33,974 nucleotides of DNA. Origin: Azolla pinnata. Its lineage: Eukaryota; Streptophyta; Polypodiopsida; Salviniales; Salviniaceae. How positions within the stretch are numbered: position 1 is the first letter of the stretch; each line of letters starts with the position of its first letter. The translations under genes were made by a program, and so were the position numbers. The stretch spans positions 5,318-39,291 of the forward strand of contig JBBBWG010031520.1 in NCBI GenBank assembly GCA_037176905.1. Reading direction: 5' to 3'. Under the pieces are notes generated by a model. That model saw only the letters and a program-made list of their open reading frames with translations, was not told the DNA's origin and made no database searches. Below are positions 1 to 12,000 of this stretch, in pieces.

Positions 1-894
1 TCCTACTCACTCCCATTGTGACAGGCTGTAGTAGAATTCGTCATATAATTTATTGAGCTTTGTCTATAAACCCCCATTGTGCTAAATCATGCGTTGTCTA
101 TAAACATTCTGTCCATCTCCTTCTCTTAAATCTTCTCATGCATCATATACATATAAGAAGCCCACAAAGTCTCTCATCCAGTTACTTAACATCTTGCATC
201 CAGGAATTTTTTCACATTAATGTCTTCTACCTTTGGCTTCAATGTTGTGGGTTTAAACCTTGTCCTTGCATTGAAGTTTATTTTGACCATGTAATTTCAA
301 CGGAATAACGGACTGAGGATCATTTCCACTCTGCTCAAGGTTTATAGAGGCTAAGCATCAATAATGGTGGACTCATATTCTGAGAGGCACAATCCTCTGA
401 GCCTAAACGGGTACAAAATCAGTCCACTAAAGATCTAAAACATTACGCACCTCTACCAAGCTCACTGCGATGAGGTCTCAACATATGTAGTAGTAAACTG
501 CTTCATCCCTTGTACATACATATAGAGTACCTACCAATGATAAGCAACATGAGGCATCTTCTTTGGATGTCAAGAGCTTCATGTGGGTGTAAAAGAACCA
601 CAGTGAAAAGACTGCTTCCTGTGAAATGATCTTTAAATCTGTGCATTGTTTTCAGCATTTGGTTCATTTGGCAGTTACATTTCACAGTTCTGATTCCTAA
701 CTTTCATCCTCTGTCCTACTCTGCATGGGCGTTGATTTCATTATTTGACAGGCTATCGATGATGATGGATGGGGTCCGGAAAGAAACACAAAGTGCTAAG
801 CTTTTGAAGCATTAAATAATTATTAGATACATTTCTAAACGTGTCATGCGTCAGTTATAAGCAGGTTACTAGCCTCCGGATTTATTGATTTCAC
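1..894. other. Left edge, no confident gene
   Basis: Only short open frames occur on either strand and none resembles a known domain. The stretch lies downstream of the minus-strand RRM gene, so it may hold its 3' UTR or remaining exons. I could not find an in-frame continuation with RRM or zinc-knuckle character here. Confidence 0.5.
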
Positions 895-898
895 CTAC

Positions 899-2728
899 CA
901 TTTGTCATACATAGTTAACGGTTGTGTCTCAAAAAAAATCAATGGCAAATCCATAGCAGAAACCATCTCATTTTCTGTGTTTTGGTCCGATATTATCAGA
1001 AAATGCCTCTGTTTTGGAAAGAATATTGGAAATATCATAAAAAAGAATACACTTTGTAATAAGAATAAAGAAAACATTCATAAATGTACATAAAGAGAAA
1101 CATGTACCTTGAAGGTTATGATGGCAAGACCACTAAAGCGCTGTGTATCGGGAAACTTCATGCAAATGACTTGACCAATTTCACCACATTCAGAGAAATA
1201 ACTCAAAATATCCTCCTCAGTTGTATCGTATGGCATTCCCCCCACAGAAATTGCTTTGTTGTCATATTCATCTGTGTGCCTAATGAAATAGAAATATGGC
1301 TGAATGTATTCATTTAAGCCCCAAAACATTCACCTAAAATAGCCTCTAAACACCACAATTGCATTTTCAATAAGCTTAAGGAAAAGGAATGTTGATCACA
1401 AACGAGATACATGTACCTCTTCTAGTGCTTGAAAAGCTCAGTCTCAAATGCGTCTTCATGTATATTAAGTAGAAGAAAGAAGAAAAAAGATCTAATACTC
1501 TCTCCACTAAGCTTAGCTCTTCAGGAATCAGTAACTAGCACCAACTAAGGCTTCTTTCCGAGAAACTGATAAGTTGTTTCAAAACACATGTACATGACTA
1601 TGAAAACACACATTTTGACATCTTCGATTTCAAGAAAGTACATTATAATTAATCTTCTTCACATATAGCTTTTATCTCCAAACCAAGGACTTCTTGATAA
1701 TATGGAATGCTTTAGATCATAGGAATTGATAAGTGGATTTCCAATAACACATACACACACACGGAACTGAATAGAAATGATCTAGGAATTTCCATTCAAT
1801 TCAGGAAAACTAACCTTTCCATGTATTCGGCACCTACAATTCTCTCTTGAAAAGTATCCATGTCTTCATGTGCCTCTTGTATGTTTTCATTCTCATTGAT
1901 TATTTGACCCCACCGATCTCTCTTCTTCTTTTTCTTCTTACCCCTTGTCTCGTTTTCTTCTACATTGACCTCACGAACTTCCTCTGATTCTTGCAAGTCA
2001 GAAGAGACATTGTTTTTCTCCTCCTCCTTCTTCTTCCTCTCCTTCTTCTTGGAAACCTTCGTTTTGTCTTTGCTTTGCTTCTGTCCGCCCTTTCTTTTCT
2101 TCTCTGTCACTTCCATACTGCGGAATCAATGCAGACCTACAATGAGTCTTAAATTTCTTATTGTCTCAATGCCGATTGTTATAGTAACCCTCTGCTTGTT
2201 TCTGAATCCCTATCTGAATAGCATACACTAGCATATTTGCAGTAAAAGGTGAATAATGATGTATATATGTTAACGGCATTGGCCATACGACCAAATTCAG
2301 ATTCAGATAACGTGCTAAAATTCCTTTAGGAATGGGCATAAAAAAGGAGGAAGAGCAGAATTTTATGTGGCATTAAATTCATTACATGCATCAAAAAAGG
2401 AGAATGTGTACAACGGCTAGTAAAGAGGGGATGGGGGGAGAAGAAGACGAAGAAAAGACACACTTTTCAACAAATTAGTTCCAGACCATGTTCTACGGAC
2501 AAGAGTAAAGGGGAAACATTTTCATTGCGAACACTACGAACACGGAGGAAGAAAACAGTGCAAGGAGTGGGGGGGGGGGGGGATGGGGGTGAGAAAACAG
2601 AAAAAAACAAGGAAATAGGGAGGATAGCTTCGCGATTCTTACCTTTCATCGTGGATCGCCACAAAGTCCTCCGGGAGGCCGGAAACAAGCTCGCTATCGG
2701 CCTCCGCCTGCTTCTGCTTCTTCGCCAT
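899..2728 (-). CDS. RRM protein, PHIP1-like, 3' end unresolved
   Basis: Minus-strand RNA-binding protein. Exon 1 (2643-2728) starts MAKKQKQAEADSELVSG; exon 2 (1815-2117) encodes a lysine- and glutamate-rich stretch with KKKERKKKEEE and GKKKKKKRD, probably nuclear or nucleolar targeting; exon 3 (1108-1279) carries the start of an RRM, with AISVGGMPYDTTEEDI (beta1 and helix 1) and FSGLAIITF (RNP1 position). Splice junctions AG/GTAAG, AG/GTTAGT and AG/GTACAT keep one frame over 187 codons. The basic N-terminus followed by GG(I/M)PY recalls plant phragmoplastin-interacting protein 1, which has two RRMs and CCHC knuckles and binds Rop1 and Ran2 mRNA at the cell plate. A fourth exon (899-1008, ending at a GTAGGT donor, or at TAG 895-897) would give TENEMVSAMDL, plausible as helix 2 but followed by non-RRM residues. 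No second RRM or CCHC knuckle is visible, so the gene is truncated, decayed, or extends off the window. Confidence 0.6.
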
Positions 2729-2827
2729 GGAATCCAAGAAGGAGAGCTCGCGTGTCTGTGTTTTGTTTTCTGTTCTTTTTTTGCGCAGGAAAAAAGGAGA
2801 GGTTTTGGGAGGGGATGATCTGACGCT

Positions 2828-2940
2828 TTCACACTGTACCAAGCCCAAGGAAGTGTCCGCGTTCACACTGTACGAGTGCCAAAGAAGTGTCCGCTTTCAC
2901 ACTGTACGAGTCCCAAAGAAGTGTCCGGTTTCACACTTGA
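2828..2940. repeat. 34-bp tandem repeat in shared upstream region
   Basis: Three copies plus a partial fourth of a unit that begins TTCACACTGTAC and ends AAGTGTCCG. Copies start at 2828, 2862, 2896 and 2930, an exact 34-bp period. The array lies between the divergent RRM gene (start 2728, minus) and AWPM-19 gene (start 3451, plus), about 100 bp upstream of the former. Confidence 0.85.
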
Positions 2941-3450
2941 TCCCTGCTGACCGTCCAATAGACCCGGGCAGATGTCCGGGATCGGGCCCAATGTCAGAAG
3001 CGGCCCCAAATGGACAAAGTTTGGCAGTTGACCCATTTCCGGCTCTTTCAGCCGCCTTCGTGATGGAGGAATCATTAGAACGAGTTCCTTTCTGCGAATG
3101 TTTCCGATACCAAACGTCTCCTAGCTTTTTTTTTTTCAGGATTCGATGGCTTCTGTTTTCGGCAAGAGAGTCGATCTATCAATCGATCGATCGAAACGAT
3201 GCTCTTTCCTCTCGCACTTCATCCTCGGAGGATGATGCATTTTTTTGCCAGTTTTAAGGTAATCACCGGGGGGGGGGGGGCAATGCTTCCCATGCACTTG
3301 ATCCCTTCCGGTTTGATCCCTCGTCTATTTTTAACACCCGCATACATCCAGCAAGGACCTGGATCGAAGATCTGCTCTGTTGTTGCCTTGATTAACGCTT
3401 ACCGAACCTTAGGCTCGGAAGATCTCGACTCAACCACGCGATTGATTCGA

Positions 3451-4500
3451 ATGGCTTCCAAGCTCTTCGATCGGGCGCACCTCGGCCCGCTCCTCTTGCT
3501 CAACTTTGCGCTCTACGTGATCGTGCTCTCGATCGCGGGCTGGATCGTGGACAGCGTCATGGAAGGCACAGGCAAGCCAAAGCCAAAGCCAAGCCTTCCT
3601 TCCGTCCTTTGCTTCTTCTTCTTCTTCATTTTGGGTCCTCGAGGAATGACTCTGTTCTGTGTGGTTCTTTTGTTTTCCTTGGGGGCTTGGTTTTTTTTTT
3701 TTTTGGTCAGACTACTCTGGCAACGCGGCCACTCTGTATTTCTCGCTCTTCACGCTGATTGCCGGGGTCGTGGGGCTTGCCTCAGTCCTCTCCGGGGTCC
3801 ATCTCACGAGGGGCTGGAGAGACGGCTCGACGACGCCAGCCGTTAGCTCCACTGCCATCATCGCATGGACACTCGTAATGCTCGCGTTTGGGTAAGAAGC
3901 AGTTACAACAATTAGAATAGCCATCGATCCTGGGATAACCGCTTTCTCACTTATTCCTACTCCTTAAAAACCATTCAAATCAGCGTTATAAAATAGTTCC
4001 TTTTTAGAACATTCTAGAATCCTGTGGAACATCTTAAAATATAATAGACGTAAAACATTCTAGAACATTCTAGAAATTTCTAGACTAATCTATAAAAACC
4101 TAAGGTTACACCCATACCAAAAGATTTTTATTGCAGTATTCTAGAAAGAATATAATTACGTCGATATAGGCTAGTAGGAGCAGAGCAATGAGGATGGCAA
4201 GGGCACTAAACCAAGAACATAATGGTGATTGGTGTTCTTCCGTTTGTATTTTTGGCAGGCTCGCTTGCAAGCAAATCTACATCGGGCATGTTGGGATGAC
4301 TCTGGTGAGCATGTGATCACAAGTTCATTGCTTTTGTGGTTTCTTCTCCGCCGATGAAACAAACTGCTAACCAACCTCGTTCTCGCATCTCTCGTTTCGT
4401 CTTGCAGAAATTCATGGAGGGCTTCGTGCTGATTCTGGGCGCAACGCAAGGGTATTACGTGCTGCTTCTGCATAACCAAGTGTTCGTATCGTCCATATAA
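3451..4500 (+). CDS. AWPM-19-like plasma-membrane protein
   Basis: Complete four-exon gene: 3451-3571, 3711-3891, 4259-4304, 4408-4500; 146 aa, close to the family's usual length. AWPM-19 proteins are four-pass plasma-membrane proteins that accumulate with ABA, seed maturation and freezing tolerance; a rice member has been reported as an ABA importer. Visible hallmarks are an N-terminal hydrophobic segment (12-33), GNAATLYF before a second (47-70, LIAGVVGLASVLSG), HLTRGWRDGS, a third (85-105) with IAWTLVMLAFGLACKQI, and a fourth (118-138) with GATQGYYVLLLH. The start has no in-frame competitor matching the family. Intron 1 (3572-3710) appears to use a GC donor, CAG/GCAAGC, the only junction found that gives the expected DYSGNAAT reading; the other introns are GT-AG. 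Intron 2 contains the HSE-like array listed separately. No clear ABRE is visible in the 300 bp upstream. Confidence 0.9.
3997..4085. promoter_or_regulatory. Heat-shock-element-like array in AWPM-19 intron 2
   Basis: Alternating GAA/TTC modules in 5-bp register: TTC 3997, GAA 4007, TTC 4012, GAA 4017, then TTC 4058, GAA 4063, TTC 4068, GAA 4073, TTC 4078, ending TAGAC. The second group has five perfect contiguous modules plus a sixth imperfect one. This is the nTTCnnGAAn arrangement bound by heat-shock factor trimers. It sits within the intron at 3892-4258. Binding is inferred; AT-rich TTCTAGAA repetition could also be chance or a small tandem duplication. Confidence 0.55.
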
Positions 4501-6022
4501 TGGATGCTCGGCCAAACCCTAAACCCTAGGCCTGAACCTGAATGTACATTGTCAAAATCTTCAGCCATCGTCGCAGAAGGCCATCAATCCCCTCCATTCT
4601 TTGCAATTCGTAATCTCCCACGAGCGAATAACACAGCATGCAAGACCTGGTTTTGATGCCGCAAATGTCTTGTTCCATACACTTGTCTTGGTGATGTCGA
4701 TTCTTTGTAGAAATCCGATAATCGCTTCGCATTGCGTCAATGCTTTTTTTCCTCGTTTGCCTAACAGTAAGATCGGTACGGTTTGTCGACGGAAAGTGGT
4801 TTGCAGAAAGTCAGTGATTTTATGTTATGGATCGGTTGACTAACAACGAGGAATATAAGAGAAATTTCGACCATAAATAGAATAGGTTAAAGGTGTTTAA
4901 TTGCTTTGACCACCACCTTTGAAACGAAACATTGGAAACAGATATGAAACGCTAATCGATCACAAACCATTGCCCATTAATTTACCGTCAAAGTTAAAAT
5001 AAATGGATCAGAATAAGAGAGTGCTCTCGACCCGATGTAATGAAAGGAGGGAGCTGGTTCCACTTCTACAAGTCGACTCTCAGGCTCTCAAACTTCGACG
5101 TGACGTGCTCACATGCGTCATGCGATTTTAAAAAAAAAGGCCAGTCTCAATGTCCTAGCAGGACCAGTTGTCTTTACCCTTAGACCATTCAAATTGACCT
5201 TCGTATAGGTTCTCCATATTAGGGCTACAAAAACTTATCTGAACGTAATGCACACGCTAATGGAAAAACAATGTTTTCTTCTGCGGTGATCATAACAATG
5301 CATGCTAGTAGCAACAAAAGAACGTGAGCATGTTTCGGCAGAAAAGACATATCATCTTAAGGCTATACGAATCGATGTGGATCGAATCGGGATCTTGCTA
5401 GAACAAAGACCGAGAGATCGATCAAACATACCAAAAAAGCTCTATTGGGTGGTCGAAAAACCCTATTTGGGACGGGATTTGGTGACGATTTCCACAAGGA
5501 GGTTGTTCGATTGATCAAATGGAACCTGGTTCGGAACGACACCATTGAAGGATCGACGCATAGCAGAGGAGAAAGCGCTGCAGTTGGATCGCTCGAATGA
5601 AATCACGCTCAGAACGAGACTGACGATGATCGGATCGACGGATCGATTGATCCTAATCGATTAGGATCGACAGATCGATCAATACTAATCGATTAGGATC
5701 GATCGATCGATCGACTGAGCAACAAGATTGTATGATCAGTAGGAAAAGCAGATGAATTTTGAGTGCATGGCAGAGGGTTTAAAATAAAGCCTAGGGTTTT
5801 AAACTAACCAGGGTTAGGTCAAGATTAACCCTTCATCATTTTCTCATTTTTTTTACCAGTCTGTTTTTTTACAGTCCCGTTTTTGTGCCTCGCTTCTGCG
5901 CTCCGAGGTCGCCATCGCCCGTCGCCAACACAGTGTCTGCTTCCCTCCGCTCCTTCCCTCCTTTTATCTTCTGCAGCGTCGCCCTCCGATCGTCTACCCC
6001 CCTTCCAATTCGAGGGGAGTGC
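4501..6022. other. Intergenic region and SAD2-like 5' region
   Basis: No credible gene. Telomere-like AAACCCTAAACCCTA lies just past the AWPM-19 stop (about 4515-4528). GATCGAT-rich palindromic DNA lies at 5630-5715. TAGGGTTT near 5791-5798 is a telobox in reverse orientation upstream of the importin gene, a motif common in promoters of growth-related plant genes. A pyrimidine-rich leader precedes the ATG at 6023. A 70-codon open frame at 5302-5514 resembles no family I know. Confidence 0.5.
5641..5712. repeat. Palindromic AATCGATT / GATC-rich repeat
   Basis: A perfect palindrome CCTAATCGATTAGG (5652-5665) is followed 32 bp later by CTAATCGATTAG (5685-5696), then a run of GATC units (5697-5712). 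The two copies share flanking GATCGAT, so this is a roughly 32-bp duplicated unit able to form hairpins. Confidence 0.75.
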
Positions 6023-9000
6023 ATGGATCTCCCCACTCTTGCTTCGGTTCTGCAGCTCGCCCTCAGCCATAACCCTGAGGAGAGAAACCTCGGTGAAACT
6101 CGACTCAGTCAGGTAATTCACTTCGTTTTAACTCTTTGGCCTGATTCATGTTCATCCTATCAATTTTCCTGGCGAGATAGAGGATACATCTGCTGGATTT
6201 CTACTCCGTGTGAGCTGCATATGTGGAAAATTGTGGCCTGATTTTCTGTTTGAATCCTTCCTCTGCTAAAATTCGGCTTTTGTTTCTACTTATTTGTTAT
6301 TTTGTATTGGTGTATGCGTGTATATGCTCACATACCCAGTCACAAATCTTCAAATTAGCATATTTGTCTGTTTCGCAGTGTTTTTGGCAATCGATTTCAC
6401 TACAATTCCCTTGATTATGTTCGTTTTTTCATGAATTCAATAATCCTTGTTTAATTAATTCGATAGGGGAGTTTATGTAATGATTCCTCGCTTTTTTGTT
6501 TGCTTTCTTCATTAACATCTGAAATTTTAAGGTGATCTTTGAGCTTCCCGACTATAAACCTCACTAAAAGCTCCATTTTTCTAGTGCTATTTCCCTATTC
6601 CATATATATAATGTTTCCATCTTGATCAACTCTCACCAGTGCGAGTGGTTGATTTTATAATTCAAAGTAATAGGTGATACTTCAGCTTAAAAATTCACTT
6701 TTACTTATAAAATATTATGCAGATTTCAGATATTGAGAACCTTTGTAATTTGGATGGTCTTTAAATGATGTAACATTCCGTAGATGTTGCTGAGTGATTC
6801 TTCACTTTAACCTTCTTTCTTGTGGATACGTTTATGTACTTGCTTAGCTTGGGTGATTTAGGGATGCATTCATAAGATTTCTTTTTTTAATACTAGTGGC
6901 TTCGTATTCAGATTCTTTGCTCGCTATGTGTTCCGCAATCGTCATTCTTTTTATCAGAAAACGAGAATAAAGTGAGTACTATGAAATTTATGTGTTGTCA
7001 GTGTCAGCATGCACCGGGTTATCTAGTGGGGCTACTTCAAATTGTAGTCACCCCAAGCATGGATATATCGATTCGTCAAGTCGCTAGTATTCAGTTCAAA
7101 AACGCTGTTGGAAGGCATTGGTCAAATGATAATACACGTAATATACCTTAAGTTTGGATTTGCATGTTTATATGCAAGCACTGGAGGTCATAGACACATT
7201 ATAATTCTTTTTTGTTTCTTACAGTCGTCCAAATATCTGAAAGTGATAGAAGTCCTGTTCGTGATCATCTTCTGGAGGCGCTTGTGCATGCCCCTCCCAT
7301 AATCAGGTATTGTGACAAGCACTACTCCTTGGCTACTTCTTTATGGGAATAAATTAAGTTCAAACAGGTAATTTTCAGTACCAAACTGTGATAAAGTGGA
7401 TAATTTGGTTCGGCATTATGAAAAGAAGCTAATCTTTTGATGTTGAAAAATATAGGGTTCAGCTTGGTGATGGGTTGAAGACAATTGTAAACAATGACTA
7501 CCCAGAGAAGTGGCCATCATTGCTTCCGAGCATAGATGCAAATCTTAAGTCACAAAATCAAGAACGAATTTATGGAGCTCTGTATGCCTTAAGGATTCTC
7601 ACAAGAAAATACGAGTTAGATGCCAACATTTCACCATTTCTTTCCCATTTTTTTATCTTATAATATGATAATAGAGTGATTGGGTTGATATCAAATTCTG
7701 CATCACCAAGATCGGCAAACATAGTCTACCAGTACCCAAAAGTCAGTCGAGAGTTTAGCGTTGCATCTGGATAGGATCTCATTATCTTCTTGTGGATTGA
7801 GGATCTCAGTGCTTTTCTTTCCTTTATTTATCCCGTGTGGTTTACCTTGAAACACATGAAGCATGATACTGATCTTATTTCCTCTGTAGGTTCAAGGACC
7901 TGGACGAGAGAATTCCAGTCTACCAGATAATTGACACTACGTTTGCAACGTTACTTGGAATTTTAAAGCATCTATTATCCATATCAAATGCATCAATCGA
8001 GATTGCTGATTTGATCAAGCTCACATGCAAAATTTTCTGGTCATCTATATATGTATGTAGTTTTGACATGTTTGACTACTTAAACATTGTTGTTAGTTAC
8101 GTATTTGAAGTTCAGAGAAGAAACCCAAACATTTATCCATGTTACATGTCATCAGCTCGAGATTCCTAAGCAGCTACAAGATCCAAATGTGTTTGGCGAT
8201 TGGATGCTTTGCTTTTATAATATGTTGGAGAGACCAGTTCCATTGGAGGGTCAACCTGCTGACCCTGAGCAGCGGAAAGGATGGGGTTGGTGGAAAGTTA
8301 AGAAATGGACTATACATATCATGAATCGATTGTACCACAGGTCAGTAGTTTGATCACCTCCTCAGTATTTACTGGATAATCTCGTTGTTATTGATGTCCG
8401 GTGTAACTGCAGGTTTGGAGATCCTAAGATGTCAAAGCCTGAAAACAAAACTTTCGCCCTAATGTTCCAGAAGGATTTCTCTGCCAAATTTTTGGAATGT
8501 CATTTAATGCTATTGAGTGTTTTACAGCATGGTGGATATTTGCCAGATCGGGTTATAAACCTTGCATTGCAGTACATCAGTACAAGGTGGGCTTTTATCC
8601 ATCTTTTTTGATAGTATATGATATTTTATTGCTCCTGCCATGTTGTTATATAACTCATTACATTAACTTAACTGATCACCGGTTTTGTTTGCTTTAATTT
8701 TCAGTATATCAAAGTCAGTAACGTACCAGTTACTGAAGCCTCGTCTTGACTCTGTTCTGTTTGAAATCATCTTTCCCATTATGTGCTTTAATGACATGGA
8801 TGAGAAACTGTGGCGTGAAGATCCCCATGAATATGTCAGGAAAGGATATGGTGAGCTGTCTTTTCATCTCTGGTTTATGATTCAGATGTTATCTAGGTTC
8901 TATGTGATCAATCATCCATGGATTTACACTAGATATCATAGAAGACATGTACAGTCCACGAACAGCAGCAATAAACTTCATAAGTGAGCTGTTCAGGAAA

Positions 9001-12000
9001 CGAGGAAAGGAGAATCTTCAAAAGTTTTTGTCCTTCATAGTGGATGTATTCAGGCGGTAAACCTCTGTAACTGCTTTGCTCACTTTCGTTGCAGCAAGAC
9101 AACTAAGGAATCTTTATGGAAATATCATATCAACAATAAAGTTCTCATTACTAGATACTTGCAGGTATGATGCAGCACCAGTTGGACAGAAGCCATACCG
9201 GCAGAAGGATGGAGCACTCCTTGCAGTTGGGGCATTGTCGGATAACCTTAAGCAAACAGAGCCGTATAAGTCACAATTGGAGCAGATGCTTGTTCAGCAT
9301 GTCTACCCAGAGTTCAACAGTCCTGTTGGCCATCTGAGGGCGAAAGTGCGTAGCCTTGACGTTTGTGATATAAAATAAAGACCTCATAATTGTTTTTTGT
9401 TTACATGTGCTCTGATTGTTTTTGACATTCAACAATGTGGCTTCACATTTTTGCCGAATTCAGACAGCATGGGTTTCTGGCCAGTACGCAAGCATCACCT
9501 TTTCAGATCAACGGAATTTCAGCGCTGCCATGCATAGTGTTGTGGCTGCATTGAGAGATCCAGAACTTCCAGTTAGAGTTGATTCAGTTGTTGCTCTCAG
9601 GTCCTTCATCGAAGCTTGTGAAGGTACTGCTTGCAATACACAGATGGGAATAACAATTCTAATTCCAGAGGATTCCAATCCTGGATACATTCCTTACCCT
9701 ATAGTCACGTTCATTTAATACTATATTCACGATTTTTTACCAGATTTGAACGAACTACGTCCAATCTTACCACAGCTACTTGATGGTATTGGTTTTTCTG
9801 TTCCTAATATTAGACTGCTGTTTATTCATGAATTGATATTGAGATGCTAAGCTGATACCTTTTGGTTTTGCAGAGTTTTTTAAACTCATGAATGAGATTG
9901 AGAATGAAGATCTAGTTTTTACATTGGAGACAATTGTAGATAAATTTGGGGAAGAAATGGCACCGTATGCCTTTGGTCTTTGCCAAAATCTGGTATGTAA
10001 TGTTTAAGCTGAATGATTTAGAAATTGTTATCTCGTTGAACTTCTATTACCACAAGGTAATCGATGCTCTAGATTTTGAATGTTCAAGAAACATTGACTC
10101 ATGGAGATCTGGGTTTGCTAGTTCTTTCTATCCGTCCATGCAAACACCAAAAATCCGTTTAGATGAATTTCCTCAGGATTTGTTTGAATAGACTGCAATT
10201 GAAAGTTTGATTTTGTTCTTATACCTATAATTCATTACAGTTGCTCATACGTTAATCCATGATAAAGCTAGTACAAAGTTTGGCAACTATATCTAAATTA
10301 GCAAATTTAGCGGTTACTAGTTCCAGATTTAAAATCTTAGCACACAAATGATCTGTGCAGGCTGCAGCCTTTTGGAGGTGCATGCGCTCTTCTGAAGGGG
10401 AGGATGAAGAAGATGAATCTGGATCATTAGCAGCTGTTGGTTGCCTACAAGCAATCAGCACCATTCTTGAGTCAGTCAGCAGGCTTCCGGAACTCTTTCT
10501 TCAAGTAGAACCCATACTTCTTCCCATCTTGCGGCACATGCTAACAACAGAAGGGCAGGGTAAATGGTGTATTCTGTTTTTCTGTCCCTTCTAACAGTGG
10601 AGATAGTTTTTATCCTGACTATTTGGGTGATATTCTGCTTAGATATCTTTGAGGAGCTGCTGGAGATTGTATCGTACTTAACATACTTCACTCCAACTAT
10701 ATCACTAGACATGTGGAGCCTATGGGCACTCATAGTTTCAGCTTTGGATGAGTGGGCCATTGATTACTTCAAAAGTAAGCTCAGAGCCCTAACCTGGATA
10801 CCACTCATAATAGATTGAATCATATTTTTAATTGAAATGTAGAGATGCTCTTTAAATTATGACTGCCAAATTTATATCTTTTTAGCTTCTAAGTGCGCGT
10901 TTATTGAGGATAAAATAATGCCACTTTTCGGCGGCTCCTGTATGCATAAGAATCATCGTAAAGTCCCAGCGTTTGTTTTGAGAATTCGTGGAATAATCAA
11001 ACTAAAATCATTATAGCCCCCTCCGAACCTAACCGACAGCATTTGATTGTAGAATCTTGTTTTAGGGATTCATAGCTTACTTGCAACATAACAGATTCAA
11101 TTCAAGCTAGTCCTCGGTAGTGTAAGAGTAATACTGACAATTACAATATTTTGCAGTAGTTGGAATTTGTTTTAGATAACAGGCTAGTGGTTGACACTGA
11201 AATTTGGTTCAAGATAGCTCCATATACCGACCATTCAGTTAAAGAGTATTTTGTCAATGTTGATTCTGGTTTGAAATGGTTTTAATCATGGATCGACCTA
11301 TGAGAGACCTATGAGAGAACGTTGGACTATCTTGATGTGGTTATCATGTTATGTGAAACTTTGAGTGGCTTCAACTTTGTTTCAATTCCCTGAAACATTT
11401 CTGGACGAGCATTGTTTATGTTGTTGCACTTGATATTAGTGCTACGAACTACAAACTATATCTCCAGCATAAACGAAGATGCTGTTCCTTCAGCACTTTC
11501 ATAGTCGATTAGCTTGCGTTGCTATTGTAGAAACTCGTTTTGACCCAAGTGATTGTAGCTTCTTCAGTGTTTCTAAATCCCAAATCTGGCCTAAATATCA
11601 ACAGCTGATGCTTACTAATATTAGTAATGTTTGTTTGAACTATGTTGAGGGAGGCAAATTTATACATTCTGGCGGCGGAGGATGCCATGTATAATAATTG
11701 TTATGGCTTAAATTGCAGATATTCTGGTACCATTGGACAATTATATATCCAGAGGCACAGAGCATTTCCTTTCCTGTAAGGAGCCCGACTTTCAACAAAG
11801 CCTGTTTAAGTTGATCTCACGGGTAACAAAGAATCGATTTTTGTAGGATAACAGCTTATTTTTCTAGTGTATTTAAAATGTTGTTTTTCCTTTTCTTGAA
11901 GGTGTTGGCTGATCCTAACTTTGAAGATGCGGACATAGAACCTGCACCAAAGCTTATTGAGGCTGTGTTTCAGAATTGCAAGGGCAGAGTGGATGAGTGG

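Noticed and set aside
2467..2866. Overlapping Arg- and Lys-rich frames on both strands
   Set aside because: Shadows of RRM exon 1 and its leader; only the MAKKQKQ frame splices in phase to exon 2.
5302..5514. Possible small gene of 70 codons
   Set aside because: No recognisable motif, no splice context, and first codon TTG-like in context; treated as chance.
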